Shown here: positions 1 to 10,769 of the stretch, piece by piece
How positions within the stretch are numbered: position 1 is the stretch's first letter
Layout: every line of letters begins with the position of its first letter
Source: Hevea brasiliensis
Taxonomy: Eukaryota; Streptophyta; Magnoliopsida; Malpighiales; Euphorbiaceae
Direction: 5' to 3'
DNA: 64,000 nucleotides
Assembly (NCBI RefSeq): GCF_030052815.1
Contig: NC_079505.1
Span: 18,757,982 to 18,821,981, forward strand
Program-made: the position numbers and the translations under genes
The notes under the pieces: generated by a model
Databases searched by the model: none
What the model was told of the DNA's origin: nothing
Seen by the model: the letters and a program-made list of their open reading frames with translations, nothing else

Positions 1-2
1 CC

Positions 3-215
3 CCTACAGCCAAGAAAGGTAGAAAAAGGTCTAAGTCGACTGTGTCAAATCCATACCAGCCCCTAGCTGCTGCTCTTCAACCACCATCTGATGAAGATGA
101 GCCACAGAAACATGACCAATTGGCTGACCAAGGATCTCAGCCACCTGCTGCTAAACCCACCAAGAAGAAGATGGTGCCTTCCAAAGCCACTCGCAGGAGC
201 AAAAGACTTAAATGA
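3..215 (+). CDS. C-terminal tail of a Sirevirus ORF (partial)
   Basis: An open frame runs in from the left edge and stops at TGA 213-215 (70 codons visible). The peptide is rich in Lys, Arg, Pro and Gln, has an acidic stretch (SDEDEP) and ends in a basic run (TRRSKRLK). It has no recognisable fold. Its place just upstream of a polypurine-tract array and a 3' LTR suggests the end of the last ORF of a Sirevirus, either the extra env-like ORF some carry or the tail of gag-pol. The start lies outside the window, so function cannot be assigned. Confidence 0.5.
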   Translation, partial: PTAKKGRKRSKSTVSNPYQPLAAALQPPSDEDEPQKHDQLADQGSQPPAAKPTKKKMVPSKATRRSKRLK

Positions 216-372
216 TTAGCATCTAATCTGGATTTTTAGTTTCTATCTGCATTTTTAGTTTACTAGTCTGTTTGCTACTATTGGTTTTTAGTTTGCTACT
301 GTTTACCTTACTGTGTTTAAGTTTGGGCTAACATGATTCTTTTTGGGTTAATCTCTCCTGTTTCCTTTTTGG

Positions 373-716
373 ATGATGACAAAAAGGGGGAGAATAGGAT
401 GGATATGTGTTTATACTTGTGTTTATACTTTGATAGGATGGATATGTGTTTATACTTTGACAAATGAAAGCATGTTTATGTGCATATTTTTTTGAGTGAG
501 AATATTGTGAATATCTTGTGAACATGCTTTATAACATAAACTCAGGGGGAGCTTTTGTACAGAAAATAGATTTCTTGGAAATTATGTGCATATATTTAGG
601 GGGAGCATTTTCGGCATACTATACTGCTTGGATTCACATACTCACATAAACTTTCACACACTTTTATTTTTTATTGTTGATTCAATTGAGTTTTGTCATC
701 ATCAAAAAGGGGGAGA
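373..716 (+). promoter_or_regulatory. Multiple polypurine tracts of a Sirevirus
   Basis: Four purine tracts with the same core precede the LTR: AAAAAGGGGGAGA near 381-393, AGGGGGAGC near 544-552, AGGGGGAGC near 597-606, and AAAAAGGGGGAGA at 704-716, which abuts the LTR. The first and last are embedded in a GATGATGACAAAAAG or CATCATCAAAAAG context. Repeated PPTs upstream of the 3' LTR are a known hallmark of Sireviruses. The last tract is the expected plus-strand primer. A short tandem repeat (about 397-460) sits between tracts. Confidence 0.75.
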
Positions 717-718
717 TT

Positions 719-2139
719 GTTGACCCCGTGTAGCTCAAAATGAGCATTGATTTTGATGATAACAAAACTCAAACAGAATCTATCTAACCCAACTTTAAAG
801 TGATGTGTAGATTCCTTCTCTTATTCATAAAGAATTTTTGAAGTTGCATCTAAGGAGAAAGGATACTCAAAGGCATTTCAAGACAAATCCAAAATGAGAA
901 AAGAACAAGACTATGAAAGCCAAGACTCAAAGAAAATGTATGAAAGTCATAGAGTTAGAGATTGAGTCTTAGGTCTTATGTGAAAAGAATAGATGAGAAT
1001 TTAGTCGAATGGAGCTCAAAAATGAAACTTTATTTTCTGATTACTTTTTCTCATCATGACCTTGGACACTACTATTGGAACATTTTTTTTTAAGGTCTAA
1101 ATCATTTTATTTAATATTGCAAGTTGAAACATGCAGTTGTTGACTTAGTTTGCTAACTGGTTTGCTAAAATATTAGTTTGCTAATGTGTTTGCTAAAACA
1201 TTAGTTTACTAACCAGTTTACTACTGTTGCCAAAATTTTATTAGTTTGCTAAATGATCAGAGCTGCTCAACTTCGCACAAAAGGACAAAATAACGGCCAT
1301 TTTGTCTTGGGCAGTGTGTATAACGTTCCAAAAAGGTTTCAAACGGTCTAAAATGATTTGGGACTATAAATACACATTCTTTACTTCATTTTTGATTTGA
1401 TGAAAGCTTACATTTGAACTCTAACTTTGATTTTTCATTTATTGCTTTCATTCAAGAGCTTTAAAGTCTTTGAGCTACCATTGGCAAATCAACTCATTTC
1501 TTCTTTATAGTTTGATTTGTATTGAGTAAGAGTGAGTGTTAAAACATTAAATTGCATTTAAGAGAGGTTGTACAAGCACCTATTGAAGCTTGAGAGAGTA
1601 AGTGCTTGAGGTAGCACTTGTAAAGGTTTCAAGCTACCTTGGTAAAAGCTTGGTGTTGAAAAGTTGTAAAAGGCTTTTGGTCTCTTGCCTTCAAAAGAGC
1701 AAATAGTGGAGAGAAGACTCAAAGAGGGTTCTTTGAGAGAGTGGATGTAGGCTAGTTAAGCCGAACCACTATAAAAATCATTGTGTTTGATCTCTCTAAC
1801 CTTGACCTCCTTACTTTTGTGCAATTTAAATTTTTCTTTTTATACATGATATTGAATGTTGATTGAATAGATTAAATTGATAAACTTGAGGATATATTGA
1901 GTGAGTTGAGAAATTAGTTGAATATTGTATGATGCATATTATGTTAAATATTGCTATAAATATTGATTGAGGCTTGAATTGCATCTTAGGAACACATTGT
2001 TGAAACACATATTACTTTCATTATATATATAAAGAAGCACCTAGTTGAACAAAGTCACAATTTTTCATTAGGCTACAAGCAATGGCCGAAAAATTGTTAA
2101 AATCCAATTCACCCCCTCTTGGACTATTTTGGGACAACA
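719..2139 (+). mobile_element. 3' LTR of a Sirevirus-type Ty1-copia retrotransposon
   Basis: This 1,421-bp LTR begins TGTTGACCCC directly after the polypurine tract and ends GGGACAACA, giving the perfect terminal inverted repeat TGTTG/CAACA. The sequence near 755 (TTTTGATGATAACAAAAC) matches the conserved 5' box of Sirevirus LTRs. The 5' half of the element lies left of the window, so the TSD cannot be checked. Multiple PPTs plus a long LTR with this box support the lineage call. Confidence 0.85.
1364..1372 (+). promoter_or_regulatory. TATA box of the Sirevirus LTR
   Basis: CTATAAATA lies in the middle of the LTR, the usual place for the U3 promoter. The R region would begin about 25-35 bp downstream. 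Assigned by motif and position only. Confidence 0.5.
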
Positions 2140-2767
2140 AACTAATTATTAAAATTGAAATCATGTGAAAATATGAGACTAAAATTACAAAATTAAAAAA
2201 TTTTATTAAAATTGAAAAATCTTATAAAGTTTACATTTATTTAATTATTTGACTTTTTTTATAAAATAAAAAAATTTTCTAAACAATTCTTAAATGAACT
2301 TAATCTATCATATAATTAGTGAATTAAATCAATGATTTATTACGTCATGTTAAATATGTGATTTGACAATAAGTATTATTAAATTATATAAAAAACTCTT
2401 TTTGTAGCGTTCCAATTTTATGGATCAGGTTTAAAATAAGAAATTAAATAAAAAAAAATATTAAATATATATAATTTCAAAGTTGGGTCAATATTATTTA
2501 GTATTAGAGCATTTTTTTTATCGGATCAACTATGTATAAAGGTCCTTTGACATTCATCTAAAGGGGTCGAAATTTAGCATAGTTAAGATTTCTTTACAAT
2601 GACGTTTAGACTAAAGGAATTGGGATGATGTACCCCATATTAATTCTTCAAGAGAGGTTTTGAATATTATATATATAGATTTACAACTCTCCTCCTACGA
2701 GTTAGCTTTTAAGATAAATATATGATCGTTGGTAGTTAGCTTTTGATAGTGGAAAGGAGGGATTGCC

Positions 2768-3327
2768 TGGGGCTGAGCATAATTCGGTTCAAACTAAAAA
2801 ATCGAACCGAATCGAGTCAATTCGATTCAATCGGTTCGGTTTTAAAATTAAATCGGTTCTGTTCGGTTTTACATTATAAAAATTTCGGTTATTTCTGTTC
2901 GGTTCGGTTTTGAAGAGAAAAAAATCGATTAAACCGAACCGAACTGAATAGTAATTTATATAGTCAAATCAAACTAAATCGAACCGAATCGTTTTTGAAT
3001 TGATTTATTTTTATGAAAAATTTATGAATCATATTTAATTTTATATATATTAATTATTTAATTTCATTGATTAATGGTTATTAGGTTCAAACCAAAGTTA
3101 AAATTAGACCAAATAACTTAAAAATCAAGTCTAAATTAAAAAATTAATAAAAAATCAAACTGATCGATTTAAATCGAACCGAACCGAAATAGAGCGGTTC
3201 AGTTCGATTCGATTTCTCACCCATTTCGGTTCGGTTCAGTTTCTAAAATTTACGGTTCAGTTTTTATAATTTAATTCTATTCGGTTCGGTTCGGTTCGGT
3301 TCGGTTTGAACCGAATGCTCACCCCTA
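2768..3327. mobile_element. hAT-like MITE rich in CGGTTCGGTT, only in copy A
   Basis: Imperfect terminal inverted repeats (TGGGGCTGAGCA left; TAGGGGTGAGCA as reverse complement of the right end) enclose about 560 bp of CGGTTCGGTT / AACCGAACCG repeats and AT-rich filler. The 8-bp flanks GGATTGCC and AGGTTGCC fit a hAT-type TSD. Copy B has the uninterrupted site AGGTTGCC near 17,104, so this element arrived after the block was duplicated. No ORF. Confidence 0.75.
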
Positions 3328-4285
3328 AGGTTGCCTTGACCCCTCAAACTTCATGTTTTTTTTAGTATATATATGAAATATTTAATTAAAGAGGTAGATA
3401 AGGGAGACTAGGGATCTCAACTATTTTCAAAACTGTTAATAGGGATATTAAAATTTATTGATTTCTTAAATTTTTTTATTAATCTCTGTAAGTATTTATA
3501 AAAAAAATGTTGAATATGTATAATAAATTTTATTTTTCATCAATTGCCTCCTTAAATTTTTTATTGAACCCAATAATTTATAATTTATACATTATAATTT
3601 AAATTAAAATATTAAAATTATTTGATTGTCATTAAATAAATATAAAAATTCAATAATTATTCAAAATTTTATATTTACAAATTAAAATTTGATTAGTAGT
3701 TGCTATTAAAAAATAAATTTAAGTTAATTTAATAATTTCATGTCACATAATCTAAAATCAGATTGAATTTTTCATTTTTTTTCATTACTTTTGCTCTTCC
3801 CTCATTATGTGGGTACAATATATATATATATTTTTTTATCTTTCTTCCCATTTAACTTTCTATCATTTATTTTATTCTGATTAAAAAATTAATTTGTTTA
3901 TATCTATATAAGTAAAATAAATTAGTAATCTCAATTTTTTGCATATTTTAGATGGATTAACTTAAATATACATTTATTTTTAACAAATACATTTATTTTA
4001 TTTTTTTTATAAGCAATATGTTTATTTTATTATTTTATTAATATATAATTTTTTATTTAATTTTAATGATTATTATATTTTTTAATCTTATACTATTATA
4101 TACCATATAGTTAGATAAATATATATTTAAAAAAAAAGAGAAAAAACATTTAGAATTTTATTTAATCAATTGCAATTCCTATCTAATTAAGATTTTTATA
4201 ATGAGATGAATTTTCTATTTTTGATAGCAGACATTTTTGGTAAAATTTACTTATATTCAATGTATATATTTATTCAATTTATAAT

Positions 4286-4603
4286 TGTTAGAAGAAAGAA
4301 TACAAGTAACGAAGGAAATGATTGTATATTTATCTGTGTCTTATTTACAGAGATATTACATCTATTTACACATGAGAATATGAGTTAATTTAGATAAGAA
4401 TAATAATTGTTGTAATTATGCTACACAAATCTCCTATAATCATGCTAATTGCTGTAATTATGCTACATAAATCTCCCAAATCTCTTATAACCATGCTAAT
4501 TGCTGTAATTATGCTACACAAATCTCCTATAATCATACTAATTGCTGTAATTATGCTACACAAATCTTCTATAATCATGCTAATTGTTGTAATTATGCTA
4601 ACA
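4286..4603 (-). repeat. 3' LTR of the copia element, with expanded repeats
   Basis: 318 bp, TGTTAG...CTAACA at the ends. On the element's own strand the U3 side lies at 4603. It contains about 4.5 tandem units of a ~42-bp repeat (4405-4600). The opposite LTR has only about 1.5 units and is 183 bp long. Confidence 0.9.
4405..4600. repeat. ~42-bp tandem repeat in the copia LTR
   Basis: Units begin ATTGCTGTAATTATGCTACA, continue with an AAATCTCCTATAATCATGCTA-like half, and repeat four times plus a partial unit. One unit carries a ~9-bp internal insertion. Units differ by single bases. Confidence 0.9.
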
Positions 4604-4619
4604 CCCCCCCTCAAACTCA
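4604..4619 (-). promoter_or_regulatory. Polypurine tract of the copia element
   Basis: On the minus strand TTGAGTTTGAGGGGGGG directly precedes the LTR start TGTTAG. This is the usual copia plus-strand priming site. Confidence 0.8.
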
Positions 4620-4639
4620 AGGTGGTAGCATGGGTGTTA

Positions 4640-6001
4640 ACTTGAGTTTGCTTAAGAGATCCTAAAAGCCAGCGGGAGGATGTGTTTTGGTGAATATATC
4701 AGCTGTTTAGCTGACAAAGGAGACAGGAATCAAACATATGGTGCCATGAGCAACATGATGATGTACAAAATGACAATCAATTTCGATGTGTTTAATACGC
4801 TCATGAAATACATCATTATAAGAAATCTGTATGGCACTTCTATTATCGCAATGAAGCATTGTGGCAGAAGAATGAGTGAAACCCAATCAGTTAATAACCA
4901 CCGTAACCAAAGTAATTCAGATGTAGCATCAGTAAGAGCACGATATTCAGATTCTATGCTAGAATGTGCAACAACAGTTAGCTTTTTGCTACACCAAGAG
5001 ATAAGAGAATTACCTAAGAAGAAATAATAAACAGTTGTAGAGCGACGATCTGTCAGATCACCAGCCCAATCAGCATCAGAGTAGCCAGATAATACTAGGG
5101 AGGAGGTAGCAGAAAAGTGCAAACCATGAAAAAGAGTGCCTTTGATATAACGAAGGATTCAAAGTACTGCAGAGAAATGAGTTGAGCGAGGAGTAGACAT
5201 AAACTGGCTGACCAGATGAACAACATATGAAATATCAGATCGAGTAACTATGAGATAAATAAGACTCCCGACAAGCTGTCGATATAAAATACGATCATCA
5301 AGAGGAGTGCCATCAAGAGGTGTAGGTTTGCAATTGAGCTCCAATGGGGTTGATACTGTTTTGCTATCAGTGATGCCTACTCGAGAAAGTAAGTCGGATG
5401 CATACTTGGCTTGAGATAGATAATAGCCATCAGAATTTTGAGAAACTTCAAGACCCAAAAAATAGCTGAGAGAACCCAGGTCTTTCATTTCACAATGCTG
5501 ATTGAGATAATGTTGTAACTTTGAAATACAAGATGAATCATCTTCTGTTATTATCATATCATCAACATAAAGCAATAAAAGAACAATACCACTGTCAGTT
5601 CGGCGAGTGAATAATGCAGAATCATGTGGACTAGAGAGAAAATCAAGTTGAGCAAGAGTGGAACTAAATTTGGCAAACCAGGCCCTGGGAGCTTGTTTTA
5701 ATCCATATAAGCCTCGTCGAAGTTTGCAAACCTTATGAGGAGAATGATAACCAGGAGGAGGATGCATATAAACCTCTTTTGTTAAATCACCATGAAGAAA
5801 AGCATTTTTGACATCCATCTGGAAAAGTTTCCATTTACGAACTGCAGCAATAGCTAAGAGACTGCGAATAGATGTTAATCGGGCCACTGGAGCAAAAGTT
5901 TCTTCATAGCCGATACCATACTCTTGAGTGTACCCTTTCGCTACTAAGCGAGCTTTGTAGCGTTCAATAGTTCCATCAGAACGGGTCTTGATTTTGTAAA
6001 T
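4640..6001 (-). pseudogene. Copia reverse transcriptase and RNase H (broken)
   Basis: Minus-strand frame continuing from the integrase. RT motifs visible: FQMDVKNAFLHGDL (about 5,800), LYGLKQAPRAW (about 5,700) and the catalytic YVDDM (about 5,560). RNase H begins YSDADWAGDL (about 5,085) and carries SSIESEYRAL. Defects: an in-frame TGA at 5159-5161 where the family has Arg, and a frameshift near 4,880 in RNase H, after which the conserved tail (DVFHERIKHIE, TKTHPPAGF) appears in another frame. No protein can be made from it as it stands. Confidence 0.88.
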
Positions 6002-7153
6002 CTATTTGCAACCAATAGGGGTCTTGTTTGGTGGAAGATCAACTAAATCCCAACTATGAGTTTTCTCTAAAGCCTGAAGTTCGTCAGCCATAGCTTGCTG
6101 CCAAAGAGGGTCAGTACTTGCCTCACGATAAGAACGAGGCTCATGAAGGGTTGCAATAGTAGAGTAACAGTGAAAATCAGAAAGATAATAAGGAGTTTCT
6201 CTTACACAGGTAGAACGACGAAGAGTAGTGCATGGAGGAGATACAGGCGCAGGTTCTGGATCAACAACTGGTGCAGATTCAACAGGGGCAGGTGTAGTTG
6301 GGCTAATATTGAGCACATCACAATCACCTAGATCAGGACTTGGAAACAGCGCTTTGGAGGAATCAGTAAAAAATAGAGAGTCAGTATTGACAGAATGATG
6401 AAATTTGGAAAGAGAAGAGAACATAGTATTGTCCCAAAAGGTAACATGACGAGAGATGCGTAACTTATTAGAAACAGGATCCCAACAATGATACCCTTTG
6501 TGTTCAATGCCATTACCAAGAAAAAAATATAGACGAGCACGGGGTTCTAATTTGGCATGTTCATGAGGTTGTAAAAGAACAAAAGAAACACATCCAAAAG
6601 GTTTAAGGATGGAATAGTCAGGAGGTTGTCCAAACAACTTTTCAAAAGGAGATAAATTATGAAGAACCAAGGTAGGAAGATGGTTAATAATATAAACAGC
6701 ATGAAGAGCTGCTTCTCTCCAAAATTTTTCTGGACATGAGGAAGAAAGAAAAAGAGTACGTACAGAATCAAGAATATGGCGATGCTTGCGTTCGGCTTGC
6801 CCATTCTGTTGAGAGGTGTGAGGACAAGAACGTTGAACAACAGTGCCTTATTGACTAAGAAACTGAAGTAAAGAAGAATCCCGATATTCCATAGCATTGT
6901 CTGTTCGGAGAATTTTAATATCACAAGAGAACTGAGTTTTAATCATATTTGCAAATGTGATGTAAATTTGTGATAACTCATATCGATGTTTTAAAAAATA
7001 TATCAAAGTAAACCGAGAATAATCATCAATAACTATCACAAAATAGCGAAAACCATTTATTAAAGAAATAGGAGAAGGACCCCAAATGTCAGAATGAATT
7101 AAACCAAAAGGAGTGTCTGAAGTAGTATTATTATGAGAAAAAGATAATGCAGG
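6002..7153 (-). pseudogene. Copia integrase (broken)
   Basis: The integrase core is readable on the minus strand: first Asp in VIDDYSRF (about 7,035), second Asp in LRTDNAMEY (about 6,900), Glu in QNGQAERKH (about 6,800), then the LFGQPPDY and KPFGCVSF signatures. The Pro/Ser-rich linker to RT follows (6,100-6,350). In-frame stops at 6848-6850 (TAA) and 6002-6004 (TAG) break an otherwise continuous frame. Confidence 0.88.
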
Positions 7154-7548
7154 TTATTTTGCAAGCTGACAATTTAAACAATTAAATGACTTAAACTTAG
7201 TAGATCCTAATAATCCACGAGAAATTAAATGTTGAATTTTACTGACAGAAGCATGACCAAGACAAAGATGCCATTGGTGAATGGAGAAATTAGGCATTGT
7301 AGCTGCAGACACAAATCTCTGACGAAGATGTAAAGATGCAAGCTCAAGTAATCGATCCACTCTGCGACCCTCCCCAAGAATCTGTCCCGTTTGTGGATCC
7401 TGTACCTGGACACCATGGGGAGATCTCCGATAACAATACGCTAAAGCTTGCGACCTATCAAAAAACTTTTCATTCCTTGAACCCAAAGATTATAGTTGGA
7501 ACCAGTCAGAACTGTTGCAATAGGTTTTGAAATATCAGATTTCTCCAT
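7154..7548 (-). pseudogene. Copia gag N-terminus fused to GAG-pre-integrase by deletion
   Basis: The ATG at 7548 starts a gag N-terminus typical of copia (TGSNYNLW, MKSFLIGRKL), with a TAG at 7441-7443 where Trp is expected. About 10 codons later the sequence jumps, with a frame change near 7405-7420, into the pre-integrase region (VQDPQTGQILGEG, then WHLCLGHAS at about 7,265, and CLNCQLAK). About 1 kb of gag, CCHC knuckle and protease is therefore gone. The frame ends at a TAA (7154-7156). Confidence 0.85.
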
Positions 7549-7663
7549 TGATAACAAGATGAGGAGAAAAAAAATGGTATAATAACAGGAATGAAAGAAT
7601 GAACCAGAACAGGTTGTAGAGAGAGAAGAGAGACCCCAGAAACTAGAAATAAAAGCTAACCAG

Positions 7664-7675
7664 GCTCTGATACCA
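7664..7675 (-). promoter_or_regulatory. Primer binding site of the copia element
   Basis: On the minus strand TGGTATCAGAGC directly follows the 5' LTR. It is complementary to the 3' end of plant initiator tRNA-Met, the usual copia primer. Confidence 0.9.
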
Positions 7676-7858
7676 TGTTAGAAGAAAGAATACAAGTAAT
7701 GAAGGAAATGATTGTGTATTTATCTGTGTCTTATTTACAGATATATTACATATATTTATACATGAGAATATGAGCTAATTTAAACAAGAATAATAATTGC
7801 TGTAATTATGCTATATAAATCTCTTATAATCATGCTAATTACTATAATTATGCTAATA
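7676..7858 (-). repeat. 5' LTR of the copia element
   Basis: 183 bp, matching the other LTR except for fewer tandem units. The terminal CA is mutated to TA (ends GCTAATA on the plus strand). Bounded by the PBS on one side and TSD ATAAT on the other. Confidence 0.9.
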
Positions 7859-8044
7859 ATAATTAACAAATCATTTAAAATTATAATAAAATTTACCAAT
7901 AAATATAATAAGTTCTATTTAAAATTATAATATAATAATTTTTTATTAATTAAGTGTATAAATCACCCTTCAAATTTTTGTGTATGAGAATCCTAAGCTA
8001 TCTTTGTTTTTAAGAAAGCAAACTTATTTGTAAATCATTACTTG

Positions 8045-8046
<2 letters not shown>

Positions 8047-8078
<32 letters not shown>
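8047..8078. repeat. (TA)n microsatellite
   Basis: About 16 TA units in repeat block copy A. The matching place in copy B (about 18,292-18,304) is a poly(A) run instead. Confidence 0.95.
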
Positions 8079-8082
<4 letters not shown>

Positions 8083-8639
8083 CCATTTAATGGTAGAATT
8101 AGGAATAAAAAAAAATTAATTCTAACCTAATTTAATTCAGCAAGTGAAAACATATAATTTATTTTATAGATTTAAATTTAAATTTTCACTTTTCAATTTC
8201 TTACTTTAAAAATTAAAAAGTTTAAAGAAAATAACCAAAACACAAAGGCACCATGTACACAAGGCATTGAGATATAGTGTTATAAAGAGATAATTTCATA
8301 TGATCACTTGGGACACAGCCTCAATGATTTTATGTCAGAACTTATCACATAATTATTCATGATTACTCAATGACTTCATAGTTATTCAATGATTTCATAA
8401 TTACTCAAGATTACTGGAGATGTGTTCAGAGTTCCACCTTAATTTCCCTGTTGAAGCATCAAGAGAAAAAGACAATGAATTAGATAATATTTTCAGACAC
8501 AATTTCCATGACAACACTAAAATTTTAGATATTCTACTTCCATACCTCATATTTATTTATTTTATTATCATAAAATTTTTAAAGCTTAAAAATATTACAC
8601 TAAAATTATCATAATATAAACACATAACATAGGTAAAAG

Positions 8640-9152
8640 TAGGGGTGTGCAAACGGTCGGTTCGGTTTTGAACCGAACCGAACCGATAAATTGAAAATTA
8701 AAAATCAAAAATTTTAAAAACCGAACCAAACTTATTAATAAGAAAAAATCGAACCGATAAATATCGATTCAATTTTGTTTTAAACCGATCAAACTGAAGT
8801 TTATAAAATTTCATATTTTTAACATTAAATCTAAATAATAAAACATAAAAACAAAAAAAAAATAGAAATCAAAACGCAAAAATCTTAAGGTTCGGTTCGG
8901 TTTTCTTTCATTTCGGTTCGGTTCAATTCGATTTGATTAGATTTTCTTTGATTTCCTATATATATTAATAATTTCGGTTCGGTTTGGTTTTTTTTTATTT
9001 TTTATGAAAATAACCGAACCAAACCGATTAACCAAAATTATCAAAATTATAAACCGAATCGAACCTATTCAATTTTAAAATTAAACCGATTGAATCGAAT
9101 TAAATCAATTCGGTTCAATTTTTCGGTTTAAACTGAAAACTGCTCTCCCCTG
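8640..9152. mobile_element. hAT-like MITE, copy A
   Basis: Starts TAGGGGTGTGCAAACGG and ends GCTCTCCCCTG. The 8-bp flanks are GGTAAAAG and GGTAAAGG. The body is built of CGGTTCGGTT-type repeats in both orientations. The same insertion is in copy B (18,644-19,155), so it predates the duplication. No ORF. Confidence 0.8.
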
Positions 9153-10064
9153 GGTAAAGGCATGTTAAAATTCTTTTGCAAGACATTGAGTAATTACTAT
9201 TAATTTTCTTTCAATTTTTGAGGCATTTTATTTCCATTTTTTTTTATTTTATTACCATAAAATCCCTAAATTTTGAAAACGTTCTATTAAAATCCCCAGT
9301 ATCAAAGTAGGATTAATTTTCTAACAAGATACTTATATGATAATGTCAAAAAATAAAATAAACTAAAAAAGAAGTTACCATCATATTTCTTTTATTGTAA
9401 TTTCTTCTCATAAACTAGACTTTGTTTCTCTTGTTTTTACTCTCTTCTACTCATAAGACCTCTCATTGGCCACTTCTTACACGGCGTTTCTCTTTTTTAT
9501 TTCATTTTTTAACACGTAATACTGCCATATGAGCCTATTACTAAAAATCTGACTAAACATAATACTTTATTCATTGTAAATTAAATTTTATATTATAAGG
9601 GTTTTCATAAGTTTATAACATATTTATGTAACTAATTTTAATATCCTCTAATTAATATATTTATATAATTTTTTTTCTCAATAATAATTGCTTTTCTCAA
9701 TTTTTTTATGCTTATATATATATACATGTAAACTTTTTAATGATGGTGTGCTATGGTTGTGATCTTAAATTGAACAATCCTTTGAATTTTAAATTTTCAC
9801 TATATATTTCCTTTTATATTAATTGAACTTTTTTTTAATACTCTCATTTTGAAACTCTTTTTGTAAATATCTATTCAATACTTTATTATTTTTATCCAGA
9901 TAAATTTTAATAATTACTTCTAAATTTATATAGCTATAATATTATAATTTTTTAATTTTAAAATGCAACATAAAAATTTCTTAATTTTTAAATTTTACAC
10001 AATAAAATCTATATGACTTAGAAGCATTATACATTTCTGAGAATTTAACCCAAAATCGTTAAGA

Positions 10065-10141
10065 GCAGAGAAAACGAATCCATATAGTCGACCCCAAAGT
10101 TTTGGGATAAAGGCTTAGTTGAGTTGAGTTGAGTTGAGTTA
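10065..10141 (+). mobile_element. 3' tail of an RTE-type LINE
   Basis: The sequence TTTTGGGATAAAGGCTTAG followed by four GTTGA units is the usual 3' end of plant RTE LINEs, which finish in a short microsatellite rather than poly(A). Only about 75 bp remain (5' truncated). Confidence 0.65.
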
Positions 10142-10502
10142 ATGAAAGTTATGAAATTAAAAAAAAAACTAATTTCTTATTTTAATTAATTATTAATTTT
10201 ATAAAATTTTATTTTTATTTACAATAAAAATTAATTAATTAAAATTTAAGTACAACTAGATTAATTAAAAATTTTAAATTTATATAAATTTTTAAGTTAA
10301 TTTAAGTATAAAAATTAATATTAATATAAATAATTTAAAAAATTAAAGATATTTTTATCTCTTTACAAGTTTACTCCATCATCATAATTTTACATACATT
10401 AAAGATTGATAAATAATTATAAACAGATTATATGTATAAATATTTGAGATTATATAAACATATAATATAATTTTATAGGTCATATTTATAACCCTTGATA
10501 CT

Positions 10503-10578
10503 ACAGAAACTCAATCCATAGTAAAAAATCCAAGAGGCTTACAGAAACTCAATCCATAGTAAAAAATCCAAGAGGCTT
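10503..10578. repeat. Perfect 38-bp tandem duplication
   Basis: Two identical 38-bp units (10503-10540, 10541-10578) beginning ACAGAAACTCAATCCATAG. Perfect identity suggests a recent slip. No gene overlaps it. Confidence 0.95.
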
Positions 10579-10769
10579 ACAACAAAAATTGCAACTTTAA
10601 GTGAATTGATTGTTCAATGAGACATAACAACCTTGTCAATTTGTTTAAGGTACATGGCTCCTTCTACATAATTTTATATCTATTGAGCATATATCAATTG
10701 AATTCCTTCACTTTCTCTCTCTCACACACACCCATTCATTTCCCTAATAAAACAAAGGGAAAAGTTTAA

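Larger units (their letters stand above)
4281..7863 (-). mobile_element. Ty1-copia retrotransposon, gag-deleted, minus strand
   Basis: Complete ends: LTRs at 4286-4603 and 7676-7858, flanked by the perfect 5-bp TSD ATAAT (4281-4285 and 7859-7863). Copy B has the empty target (one ATAAT near 18,102-18,106), which proves the boundaries. The internal part is only about 3.07 kb because most of gag, the zinc knuckle and the protease are missing. Pol reads on the minus strand as GAG-pre-integrase, integrase, RT, RNase H. It carries nonsense codons and one frameshift, so it is not autonomous. Confidence 0.93.
2336..10022. repeat. Repeat block copy A (paralogous to 16,634-20,163)
   Basis: After removing later insertions, this interval aligns collinearly with copy B in the same orientation over about 3.5 kb. 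Shared landmarks include the GTAGCGTTCCAATTTTATGG stretch (about 2405), the GTTGCCTTGACCCCTCAAAC stretch (about 3331), the hAT-like MITE at 8640, and the ATGGTGTGCTATGGTTGTGA stretch (about 9743). Insertions only in copy A: a MITE (2768-3327), a copia element (4281-7863), and about 230 bp near 8270-8490 that copy B lacks. No coding potential. The left edge is about 200 bp past the Sirevirus LTR. The right edge falls inside the left arm of a fold-back MITE that is complete only in copy B. Confidence 0.85.

Noticed and set aside
4680..5027. 115-codon plus-strand open frame
   Set aside because: It is the antisense shadow of the copia RNase H region, whose motifs read on the minus strand.
8640..9152. 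Regular CGGTTCGGTT spacing considered as a CRISPR-like or satellite array
   Set aside because: No constant repeat/spacer structure; TIRs and an 8-bp TSD show a MITE, and the context is a plant nuclear genome.
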